64,000 nucleotides of DNA from Ashinkailepas kermadecensis (lineage: Eukaryota > Arthropoda > Thecostraca > Neolepadidae): assembly GCA_034440615.1 (NCBI GenBank), contig JAOTOM010005150.1, positions 1,162,402 to 1,226,401 on the forward strand, written 5' to 3'. The notes below the pieces were generated by a model. The model did no database searches. It was not told where the DNA came from and worked only from the letters and a program-made list of their open reading frames with translations. The stretch's first letter is position 1. Each line of letters begins with the position of its first letter. Shown one piece after another: positions 20,590 to 31,294 of the stretch. The translations under genes were made by a program, and so were the position numbers.

Positions 20590-22500
20590 TATGTCTGGTG
20601 TCCGCCCTGCTGTAGGGCTGGGCGACTCTGGTGACCGTCCTGCTGTAGGGATGGGTGGGTTTGGTGACCGTCCTGCTGTAGGGCTTGGTGGCCCTGGTGA
20701 CCGTCCTACTGTAGAGATGGGTGGGTCTAGTGACCGTCCTGCTGTAGGGCTGGGTGACCCTGGTGACCGTCCTACTATAGGGATGGGTGGGTCTGGTGAC
20801 CGTCCTGCTGTAGGGTTGGGTGGCCCTGGTGACCGTCCTGCTGTATGGCTGGGTGGGTCTGGTGACCGCCTGCTGTATGGCTGGGTGGCCCTGGTGACCG
20901 TCCTGCTGTATGGCTGGGTGGGTCTGGTGACCGTCTGCTGTAGGGCTGGGTGTGTCTGGTGACCGTCTGCTGTATGGCTGGGTGGGTTTGGTGACCGCCT
21001 GCTGTATGGCTGGGTGGGTCTGGTGACCGCCTGCTGTATGGCTGGGTGGGTCTGGTGACCGCCTGCTGTATGGCTGGGTGGGTTTGGTGACCGCCTGCTG
21101 TATGGCTGGGTGGGTCTGGTGACTGCCTGCTGTAGGGCTGGGTGGGTCTGGTGACCGCCTGCTGTAGGGCTGGGTGGGTCTGGTGACCGCCTGCTGTATG
21201 GCTGGGTGGGTCTGGTGACCGCCTGCTGTATGGCTGGGTGGGTCTGGTGCCCCCCTGCTGTGGGGTGGGGGGCCCCGTGTTGCTGCAGGGCTGGGTGGGT
21301 CTGGTGACCATCCTACTGTAGGGATGGGTGGGTCTGGTGACCGTCTTGCTGTAGGGCTGGGTGGCCCTGGTGACCGCCTGCTGTTGGGCTGGGTGGGTCT
21401 GGTGACCGCCTGCTGTAGGGCTGGGTGGCCCTGGGGACCGCCTGCTGTAGGGCTGGGTGAGTCTGGTGACCGTCTGCTGCAGGGCTGGGTGGGCTGGTGA
21501 CCCCGCTGTATGGCTGGGTGGGTCTGGTGACCGCCTGCTGTAGGGCTGGGTGGGTCGTGGTGACCCTGTAGGGCTGGGTGGGTCTGTGCCGCCTGCTGTA
21601 TGGCTGGGTGTGTCTGGTGACCGCCTGCTGTATGGCTGGGTGGGTCTGGTGACCATCCTACTGTAGGGATGGGTGGGTCTGGTGACCGTCTTGCTGTAGG
21701 GCTGGGTGGCCCTGGTGACCGCCTGCTGTAGGGCTGGGTGGGTCTGGTGACCGCCTGCTGTAGGGCTGGGTGGCCCTGGTGACCGCCTGCTGTAGGGCTG
21801 GGTGGGTCTGGTGACCGCCTGCTGCAGGGTTGGGTGGGTCTGGTGACCGCCTGCTGTATGGCTGGGTGGGTCTGGTGACCGCCTGCTGAGGTGGGTGGCC
21901 CCGGTGACCGCCTGCTGTAGGGCTGGGTGGGTCTGGTGACCTTGTGACCGCCTGCTGTAGGGCTGGGTGGGTCTGGTGACCGCCTGCTGGGTGACCCTGC
22001 TGGGCTGGGTGGGTCTGGTGACCGCCTGCTGTATGGCTGGGGCTGGGTGACCGCCTGCTGTAGGCTGGGTGGCCCCGGTGACCGCCTGCTGTAGGGCTGG
22101 GTGGCCCTCTTGTGGGTGGGTCTGGTGACCGCCTGCTGTATGGCTGGGTGGGTCTGGTGACCGCCTGCTGCAGGGCTGGGTGGCCCCGGTGACCGCCTGC
22201 TGTAGGGCTGGGTGGGTCTGGTGACCGCCTGCTGTAGGGCTGGGTGGGTCTGGTGACCGCCTGCTGTATGGCTGGGTGGGTCTGGTGACCGTCTGCTGCA
22301 GGGCTGGGTGGCCCCGGTGACCGCCTGCTGTAGGGCTGGGTGGGTCTGGTGACCGCCTGCTGTATGGCTGGGTGGGTCTGGGCCTTTGCAGGGCTGGGTG
22401 GCCCGGTGACCGCCTGTTGTAGGGCTGGGTGGGTCTGGTGACCGCCTGCTGTATGGCTGGGTGGGTCTGGTGACCGTCCTGCTGCAGGGCTGGTCGGCTC
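20590..22500. repeat. 32-bp G-rich minisatellite, ~60 units
   Basis: Unit GGTGACCGCCTGCTGTAGGG + CTGGGTGGGTCT, with variants (GATGGGTGGG, GGCCCTGG). Three 32-bp units equal 32 codons, which is why the minus strand shows a 671-codon ORF of RSPDPPSHTAGGHQTHPA-type repeats; this is an artefact. Each unit has several GGG runs on the + strand, so it could form G-quadruplexes. Units are shortened or scrambled at 21240-21300, 21480-21600 and 21890-22120. Confidence 0.96.
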
Positions 22501-22985
22501 TCGGCAATTTTCAGTATTCCGGAGCCGAACAGCTTGGTTAAATGCCAAAATCGAGCGTTGTGAGTTCAATAGCATTGCGTTATCCAAACCCATCGGGTCA
22601 GTTGGGATCCAGTGACACGGTATGTATATTTGCACTACAATATTACAGTTTCTAGACATCACTACTTTATAATAATTCCGCCACCTTAGAGCGATCAATG
22701 TGGGAAGGGTGACTTGCGTTCCGATGGCGTTTTCGGTGGCAAGACGTGAATGATAGAAGCTGCGCCGTCTATGGTGGGCGGAAGATGGCCTACGTGGTTT
22801 GTTTTCACTCCCTCCAGTTCGAGCACTACCGCTTGGCTCCGGCCGCTGGCGATCTGGTGTGGTATGGGGAGGTGGTGTGGCCTCGGCTTCGATTCATGGG
22901 ACTGCGGCTGGCCGGGCGGCATTATTGTCCGTGATGTACTGCATCGGTAATGGCGGATCGGATGGGGCCGGTAATTATGCACCGT
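22501..22985. other. No gene recognised
   Basis: Unique sequence; overlapping ORFs on both strands without recognised similarity. Confidence 0.45.
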
Positions 22986-22989
22986 TTGG

Positions 22990-23080
22990 CGGTGGCGGGC
23001 CGCGTGTCCGGTCTGCGCGGCGCCGGGCTCCGGCGGGCTCCGGCGGGCTCCGGGCTCCGGCGGGCTCCGGGCTCCGGCGG
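22990..23080. repeat. ~10-bp GC repeat (GGCTCCGGCG)
   Basis: Several GGGCTCCGGC units inside a CG-rich patch. Confidence 0.8.
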
Positions 23081-24130
23081 CGTCCGGTCTCCGCAGCACA
23101 CCGACCGGGACGTGGTGCCGAGAGTCAGGCAGTCGAGGTTCCGTCAGACAACTTGTCCAGGTACCGTCAGCGACCTAATCTGAAGTATCATCACTGGCAC
23201 CACATAGAGTGGCTGCGGATGCGAGAGCTTTGACCGGGAGCGGGCCTGTCTGCATGTGTTGGTGGTAAGGCAGGTGTTGGTAGTAAGTGTCGCCTGGCCT
23301 GTCCCGGACTTCAGCCGTTCCGTGATCACGCCTGGCCGAAGTGCAGTGCAGGAGCCGCGTGTCAGGCGACATGTCCCGCCAGGTTTCCACATCTGCCGGC
23401 GGCGATGCCACCTGCCAGTCCCTGACTGATGCCGCATTTACTAGCTGGGACATATGTACCTGAATACAGGCTTTGGCTCGTTTTGAGATCGGCGTTCCTC
23501 TAAGTGTGCTTGGAATGTGATATTGCACTGCTTCTCTTCATAACTTCTCTTCTGCGGCAGCGTAATTTTGTTTTACAACTAAGTCTAACTAGTCGAGTTT
23601 GTGTGCAGTGTCTCACGGACTGATCGCAGTGTCTTCAACTTCTGCGACCCACAGCCGCCAATTCGTACAGGCCAGCTCACCGAACATGGGGGCAGGTGAG
23701 CTCGCAAGGTGGTAGTGTTCTCTCACTATCACGTAACGTGTGGTATTGGAGCTCTGATCCCCATCTACCCACTTTGTCTCCAATGCCTCACTTTGTTTTC
23801 TTAATTGATCTGTTTGGAAATTATTTAATTTTGCTCGAAATTGAACCGATTCTGAGCCATGATGCTGTGAAAGTGCAGGTGTTGCCGGAGTGGTCGACCC
23901 GTTACGGATGCCAGCATGTGTTTTGTCTCCACCCACTCTGTCCGAATTCGGAATTTGAGTGGAAACAACACTTGAGGTGTATGTTCAGAGATGGCCCAGT
24001 TATGTGGGTTGAAGCCGAGTGAAGGGCCGGTATGCTGGTGACCCGGGGCTGGGCGGGATGGCAGGTGCCGTGGCCGACTCTCGACACCGGCACGCTTGGC
24101 ACGCGGTACTGGTGTCGACCTGCCGAACCG
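23081..24130. other. No gene recognised
   Basis: Unique sequence. Short ORFs only, none recognised. Confidence 0.45.
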
Positions 24131-24169
24131 GTCTGCCGTCCACGCTGAGCGGCGTGCTCTGCCTCTGTC

Positions 24170-24440
24170 TCTCCAGACTCGCCGCACCGCCGGCGGACTT
24201 CCCCCAAACCCGCGCACCACGGGCGCGTCCTCTCCCTCCTTTCCTCCCCCCCCCCCCCCCCCCCAAGCGGCGCCCTCCGTCTCCCCAAACCCGCTGCACC
24301 ACTGGGCGGCGTCCTCTGCCTGTCTCTCCAGACTCGCCGCACCGCCGAGCGGCGTCATTGCTCCTCCGCACCACCGCACCCCTCCGTCTCCCCAAACCCG
24401 CTGCACCACTGGGCGGCGTCATTGCTCCTGCTCTGGTCCG
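24170..24440. repeat. Degenerate C-rich repeat with poly-C run
   Basis: Units CCCCAAACCCGCTGCACCAC + TGGGCGGCGTC, and a C-run of about 18 at about 24247-24264. ORFs on both strands are shadows. Confidence 0.8.
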
Positions 24441-24573
24441 CTGTGGCCGTCTTGTCCCATCAGAGCTACTGTCAGCCCCCGCCCAACCGTCCAGTTCCAC
24501 CCAAATTACCGTAGCCGTCTCTGCTTCATTTTACCCTCCCCGATCCTGCCGCCACTGACCTCAAATTATCTGG

Positions 24574-24730
24574 TTGGTTGGTTGGTTATTGGTTTTACGA
24601 CACGTCGACCGCTGAGTCATATAGCGTCGCCAATCTCTCACGCCGATTGGTCGCGGGCGAAGAGTAGCGACAGGTGAGATTCGAACCCACAATCTTTCGA
24701 TTGCGAGACGAGCATCTTACCCCTAGACCA
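24574..24730 (-). mobile_element. tRNA-derived SINE (Val-type head) copy 2
   Basis: Minus-strand copy with B-box GGGTTCGAATC, core GACCAATCGGCGTGAGAGAT and 3' tail CCAATAACC + (AACC)n. A perfect 14-bp target-site duplication CTCAAATTATCTGG lies at 24560-24573 and 24731-24744. Confidence 0.92.
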
Positions 24731-24744
24731 CTCAAATTATCTGG

Positions 24745-25480
24745 GCATTGTAGTCGAACATCGTTGTGACTAGACATACGGTCATGCGACCGTCTTGTTT
24801 CAAGGAACTGGAAGCAAACATGTCACAACGCAACGAAGCGCAAGCCCTTTATTCATGTCGTGCAATGAAAGCCTTAAGCGTACTACGAGATGGCCTGACC
24901 ACTAAGCTTTGCATATTAGATACATGACATCCATTCGAGACGCCGACACCATTTGATGTGGGAACGGCTAACGCGCCCGACCGGTCTCCTCTAAATCAAT
25001 CCGGTGTTCCCGCCAAGGAGGCCAGTAAATCACGCGGCGCGCCGGCGCCATCTCGTACCGGTTGTGCCGACCGCGCTGTCTGCACCGGCGGCCGGCACAA
25101 CAAAGCATCCATCATACGGCCGCACCGGGCGCTTCATCACCGCTGTCGGGCCACACCGCCCATTACATTCAATCCACACTCGTCTAGCATAAACTTGCGG
25201 CAACTACACGTCTGATTACACGCTGTATCCGGAATCTGGACCGTTCATCAAGCCATTAATTCGCCTGGCGCCACCCACGGCCCCGGCGCGGACGGACCGC
25301 GCCGGGCCACGCCGGGCCGCGCCGGGCCGCCATAGTTGGCATAGCTGCAGCGCGTGTGACCGACACGCCGCGGCGACGAGGCGTCGCTGACCGGGTCACA
25401 CGGCTGACCTCTGCACCCTGTACCGTGGCCGGCCGCTGTACTCTGGCCGGTCGCCTTTACCTTGGCCTTCCCACTGTTCC
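24745..25480. other. No gene recognised
   Basis: Unique sequence becoming very GC-rich at 25265-25335 (repeated GCCGGGCC). No recognised coding region. Confidence 0.45.
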
Positions 25481-25484
25481 TGAC

Positions 25485-26728
25485 GAATCGCCAACACCCT
25501 GGCCGACCAGCTACACCCTGCCCGACCGTCCACACCTGGCCAACCAGCTACACCCTGGCCGACCAGCTACACCCTGGTCGACCAGCTACACCCTGCCGGA
25601 CAATCTACACACTAGCCGATCATCCACACCCTGGCCGACCATCTCCACCCTGGCCGACTATGTACACACTTGCCGACCATCCACACCCTGGCCGACTATA
25701 TATAATACCCTGGCCGACTATATACACACTGACCGACCATCTACACCCTGGCCGACTATATACATACTGGCCGACCATCTACACCCTGGCCGACCATCTA
25801 AACCCTGGCCGACTATATACACACTCGCCGACCATCTACACCCTGGCCGACTATATACACACTGGTCGACCATCTACACCCCGGCCGACTATATGCATAC
25901 TGGCCGACCATCTACACCCTGGCCGACTATATACACACTGGCCGACCATCTACACCCCGGCCGACTATATACACACTGACCGACCATCTACACCCCGGCC
26001 GACTATATATACACTGACCGACCATCTACACCCTGGCCGACTATATACACACTGACCGACCATCTACACCCTGGCCGACTGTATACACACTGGTCGACCA
26101 TCTACACCTTGCCCGACCATCTACACCCTGCCCGACCATCTACACCCTGGCCGACCATCTACACCCCGGCCGACTATATGCATACTGGCCGACCATCTAC
26201 ACCCTGGCCGACTATATACACACTGGCCGACCATCTACACCCCGGCCGACTATATACACACTGACCGACCATCTACACCCCGGCCGACTATATATACACT
26301 GACCGACCATCTACACCCTGGCAGACCATCTAAACCCTGGCCGACTATATACACACTGGCCGACCATCTACACCTTGCCCGACCATCTACACCCTGCCCG
26401 ACCATCTACACCCTGGCCGACCATCTACACCCTGGCAGACCATCTACACCTTGCCCGACCATCTACACCCTGCCCGACCATCTACACCCTGCCCGACCAT
26501 CTACACCCTGGCCGACCATCTACACCCTGGCAGACCATCTACACCTTGCCCGACCATCTACACCCTGCCCGACCATCTACACCCTGGCCGACCATCTACA
26601 CCCCGGCCGACTATATGCATACTGGCCGACCATCTACACCCTGGCCGACTATATACACACTGGCCGACCATCTACACCCCGGCCGACTATATACACACTG
26701 ACCGACCATCTACACCCCGGCCGACTAT
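25485..26728. repeat. 20-bp minisatellite, left part
   Basis: Units of 20 bp: type A GACCATCTACACCCTGGCC and type B GACTATATACACACTGGCC, often alternating as a higher-order repeat. Three units equal 20 codons, which gives the long open frames (HLHPGRPSTPWPTIYTLADH); these are artefacts. It is interrupted at 26729 by a TG...CA element and resumes at 27726. Confidence 0.96.
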
Positions 26729-27725
26729 TGTAGGGGAGTTTTCAGGGCCATCCCTGAAGGGGGAAACTCTTCTGGCACGTTGATAGTTTAGGGTACCTCA
26801 GCGTTGGACGATATTTAAGACCCCGGTTAAATTCAATGGTTCGAAGCCTTCCATCTCCGAGCTCTGATCTCACATCTCTTGACACGCACTTCCAAAGCCA
26901 GCACTTCTATATTGTGCATATTAGTCAACGGATAAATGGCCACGAAGATTAGGCATTAATGGTGATTCGATCAGCTTGACAGACAGAGCAACAGTTTCAC
27001 ATACGATCTCCAACGTACATTCTAACCGGTCTTCATTCGCTCTACGCCTTACAAGTATTCAAGCGGTTACATCTCAGTCACCCATAGCGATTTGCTATCA
27101 GCCTCACATACCTCCAGTGGTGAAGCGGCGGCTGGCCAGGCGGTGGCTGGCCGCCCCGAGTGGCGTCCTTCCGCCCAGAACGTCCGTCGACAAGAGAATG
27201 AGCGCGAGTCAGTCAGTTCATCTCCGACTCAGTTACTAAGTAACCTCAGGCAACGCCGTACCACGTGACCAGCTCGCGATTCGTCATAGTCACCTGGTCT
27301 GCGCGCGCATTGCCAGGGCGTCGGCCCGAACAAAGGCTCGCTCTGAACTGGCGTCTAGAGAGCACAATGGCTCTCTCTGAACCCCGTGCACTACACTGCA
27401 GACAGGCGCGACATCGCTCTGAGATATCAGAGACAGACTCTGATCTCAGCACAAGGGTCCCTACGGTGCTGTGTGTGCACATCGGCAGCCTCGCTCGGTC
27501 TGGCGTCGCACACGTGGGCTGTATCAGCATTTCACCGGACGCTGGCGAACCACAACAATCGGCTGACTGGCAGAGGCTCGGTACTGCAGCCTCTGATCTG
27601 GCGACACGGCGCCCGACACAATAGCGACACTCGATCACATCACCCACTGGCAACGGCGGGCGGCGCGCGCCGGGGAGGGGACTGAATGTCTGGGATTTAG
27701 ATGCCCCAAAACCTAACTTGTTACA
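26729..27725. mobile_element. Probable solo LTR (997 bp)
   Basis: Inserted in the 20-bp array. It begins TGTAGGGGAG and ends CTTGTTACA, so it has TG...CA ends with TGTA/TACA inverted tips. The flanks CTAT at 26725-26728 and 27726-27729 make a 4-bp target-site duplication, and joining them restores the array. A TATA-like GATATTTAAG lies at about 26811. No internal coding region or second LTR is present. The size and 4-5-bp duplication suit a Gypsy- or BEL-type LTR. The small ORFs inside are not conserved. Confidence 0.7.
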
Positions 27726-29094
27726 CTATATATACACTGACCGACCATCTACACCCTGGCAGACCATCTAAACCCTGGCCGACTATATACACACTGGCCG
27801 ACCATCTACACCTTGCCCGACCATCTACACCCTGCCCGACCATCTACACCCTGCCCGACCATCTACACCCTGGCCGACCATCTACACCCTGGCCGACCAT
27901 CTACACCCTGCCCGACCATCTACACCCTGCCCGACCATCTACACCCTGGCCGACCATCTACACCCTGGCAGACCATCTACACCTTGCCCGACCATCTACA
28001 CCCTGCCCGACCATCTACACCCTGGCCGACCATCTACACCCTGGCAGACCATCTACACCTTGCCCGACCATCTACACCCTGGCAGACCGTCTACACCCTG
28101 CCCGACCATCTACACCCTGGCCGACCATCTACACCCTGGCAGACCATCTACACCCTGGCAGACCATCTACACCTTGCCCGACCATCTACACCCTGGCAGA
28201 CCATCTACACCTTGCCCGACCATCTACACCCTGGCAGACCATCTACACCTTGCCCGACCATCTACACCCTGGCCGACCATCTACACCCTGGCCGACCATC
28301 TACACCCTGGCAGACCACCTGCATCCTGGCCGACCATCTACACCCTGGCAGACCATCTACACCCTGGCCGACCATCTACACCCTGGCCGACCATCTACAC
28401 CCTGGCAGACCACCTGCATCCTGGCCGACCATCTACACCCTGGCAGACCATCTACACCTTGCCCGACCATCTACACCCTGGCAGACCATCTACACCCTGC
28501 CCGACCATCTACACCCTGGCCGACCATCTACACCCTGGCAGACCATCTACACCCTGGCAGACCATCTACACCCTGGCAGACCATCTACACCTTGCCCGAC
28601 CATCTACACCCTGGCAGACCATCTACACCTTGCCCGACCATCTACACCCTGGCAGACCATCTACACCTTGCCCGACCATCTACACCCTGGCCGACCATCT
28701 ACACCCTGGCCGACCATCTACACCCTGGCAGACCACCTGCATCCTGGCCGACCATCTACACCCTGCCCGACCATCTACACCCTGGCCGACCATCTACACC
28801 CTGGCAGACCATCTACACCCTGGCCGACCATCTACACCCTGGCAGACCATCTACACCCTGGCAGACCATCTACACCTTGGCAGACCACCTGCATCCTGGC
28901 AGACCATCTACACCCTGGCCGACCATCTACACCCTGGCAGACCATCTACACCCTGGCAGACCATCTACACCCTGGCCGACCATCTACACCCTGGCAGACC
29001 ATCTACACCCTGGCCGACCATCTACACCCTGGCCGACCATCTACACCCTGGCCGACCATCTACACCCTGGCAGACCACCTGCATCCTGGCCGAC
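27726..29094. repeat. 20-bp minisatellite, right part
   Basis: Continuation of the array at 25485, now mostly type A with GGCAGACC and GCCCGACC variants and a rare type C (GACCACCTGCATCCTGGC). More homogeneous than the left part. Open frames of 363-503 codons here are artefacts. Confidence 0.96.
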
Positions 29095-29310
29095 TCTGGC
29101 CGGGCCATTGCCTGCACATACGACTTCTGTGAAGTGTACGCCCGGGGTTAAATACTCTCCCCGGTGCCAAGTGGTAAGCGAGCATTTTACGAGATGTGTA
29201 CGTGCAGAATAGTGCGTAACCATGCCTCCCGCGGGCCGCATATCGCTGCAGTGCATGCGGCCTATTCTGCCGCCAAATCGTTAGCATCTCACTATCTGAG
29301 GCCGGTCAGG

Positions 29311-29496
29311 GGTCGCGGTAGCTCAGTCGGTAGCGCAGTCTGGCGTTGACTCTTGGTCGTAAGATCATGGGTTCGAATCCCGCCGCCGGCATGATTACTG
29401 AGTCCAGCCGTGACCAGTCGGCGTGAGAGCTGGCGACGCTAAGTGTCTAGCAGTCGAATGCGTTGGAAAATAATTCAGGGATCATCTTCTTCTCAA
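29311..29496 (+). mobile_element. tRNA-derived SINE (Lys-type head) copy 2
   Basis: Head GGTCGCGGTAGCTCAGTCGG with anticodon region GACTCTTGGTCG and B-box GGTTCGAATCC, core ACCAGTCGGCGTGAGAGCTG and a TTCTTCTC tail. It has a small insertion in the D-arm/anticodon region compared with the copy at 40971. A weak 10-bp flanking repeat GCCGGTCAGG / GCCAATCAGG lies at 29301 and 29497. The disrupted fold argues against a working tRNA gene. Confidence 0.85.
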
Positions 29497-29509
29497 GCCA
29501 ATCAGGTCT

Positions 29510-30900
29510 CGGCAGCCATGGAAGGATGGGTGGCCTGTCCAGCTATGAAGTGCAGTTTGCAGCTATGCGGTGCGCCATGTGAGTTTACGGCAGCACCTAC
29601 GGCGCGTCTGAGGGTCTGTGGGCTCATTTGCTGTAGGCTGTGCTGAGATGCATTTCTCACCGCTTAGAGGTGTAGACAGTGGAAACGACTGTAGACGCTG
29701 CTGCTATGACTGGGAACGATGTGTGACTTCGGGTGATGAAACCAGCAATAGTGGCAGGGTATCACTGGATGGCGTTACCAGCAGTAGTGGCGAGTTACTA
29801 CCGTGTCTGATGTTACCAGTTCACATTGTGACAACTCAAGGAAAAAACTGGCCAGAAATAAATTTACCAACTATTTTTTGACGGGATATTTGTGGCGCCA
29901 TTGTATCAGCAGATGTCTGAAGCATACCAAGTCACAGTTTGTATCGACATTTGCGCAAGATTTGACATAGTAACGAGTCCGCGAACATCGATAACATTTC
30001 GTGTGGAAAAATAACGATGTATATGCGTACGAATGTTTTCGGAGTTTGACGGCTGATTAAGATAAGACGCATTCCTAAAATCTGGGCAATTGAGATATCA
30101 AGCGATAGCTGAGAACATCCTCATTGCGTTAAGCAATTCAAAAAGGCATAGAACGGTTCACAATAAGATATACTTGATCAAGCATTGAGTCATTAGAATA
30201 GTCGTTCAACTTTTTAGTACCTCGAAGCTCCAATGAGGTTGGAAAATAACGCACAACAGCGTACAACCAGGGACCAATACCAATGAAATCAGCGATCCTT
30301 TGGCTATATGCACCGTAAGTTTTAGCTCCACCTAGCTGCTCCAACACCAGTAGTGATCAGTTGTATCCCGGTAGGTCGCTGTGCGGCGCGGTGGCCGGCA
30401 CTGGCGGCACGTGGAACCCCCAGCCGGACGCCGCGACGCGCCGGGGGTGGGGGGGGAGTGATTTTTGTCAAGCGTGCCGGAACATAAGGGTCGTTTGCGC
30501 CGCCTTTAAAGCGAGTGTATTCTGGAAGCAAGGCGCAGGCAAGTGTGCAGTTACGTTAAGGGTGTTTTGCGTTATAGCGTGTGATGTTTATAGCGCCTGC
30601 TGCTGCAGGCGGGTGGAGCTGGGTGGGGTACATCTCGCCGATGTCTAAATGGTTTTAGTTTTGCTTTACTCATCCGCAAGATAATTTGTAGCTGGGGTAG
30701 GATTGGGGTTGGGGTGTTTTGAGAGTGACGGGAAAGTTGATTTTGCCAGGGTGCCGGCATTAACCTACTCCTGTCGAAGAACACCGAGGGGTCTTTACCA
30801 TGCGAACAAGAAGGTAATTGTCCACACCGCCTATCACGCCGGCCGCCGCGTGTTAGTTGTTAGTGGAGGATTAGTCTAAGCATGCCGTGCAGGGTTGTCA
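29510..30900. other. No gene recognised
   Basis: Unique sequence. The 69-95-codon ORFs are not recognised. Confidence 0.45.
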
Positions 30901-30919
30901 GTTGGGTTTGTACGGTGTT

Positions 30920-31190
30920 TTGCTATTCGGCTCATGTACGTCCACTGTACTCCTGGGTAACCGTTTTGCGTTATGAGTTTCAAGGTAAATCGGCTCATCT
31001 ACGTCCGATTGCCCCTCTGGGTAGTCGTTTTACGTTATGCTATTTTTATTTTTATTTTTGTTTTGTTTTCTAAAGCAGGTCGGCTCATCTACGTCCGACG
31101 GCACCGCTAGGTAACTATTTGTTTCTAATTGGAAAGCAAATCAGCTCATGTACGTCCGACGCCATTCGGGGATGGCTTTTTACGTGTTTC
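30920..31190 (-). repeat. Four ~75-90-bp degenerate repeats (CGGCTCATCTACGTCCGA)
   Basis: The motif CGGCTCATSTACGTCC occurs at about 30930, 30990, 31080 and 31142, each followed by a CCNCTSGGTAAYNNTTT-type stretch. It lies just downstream (in LINE orientation) of the minus-strand LINE ORF2, so it may be that element's 3' UTR repeat. Confidence 0.65.
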
Positions 31191-31294
31191 CCTGCGAGTG
31201 TTTCGCGGGCATGCATTGCGTGTTGAAGTGAGTGTTGGTGTGTGGTGTCTGCAGTGCTCCTGCTAGTTTTGTGGCGTACAGATATTCAAATAGC

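Noticed and set aside
20492..22507. 671-codon minus-strand ORF of Pro/His-rich repeats
   Set aside because: It is the 32-bp minisatellite read in phase; three units equal 32 codons and other frames are open too.
27701..29212. 503-, 439- and 363-codon overlapping + ORFs
   Set aside because: All three + frames are open over the 20-bp array, which is what a stop-free repeat gives.
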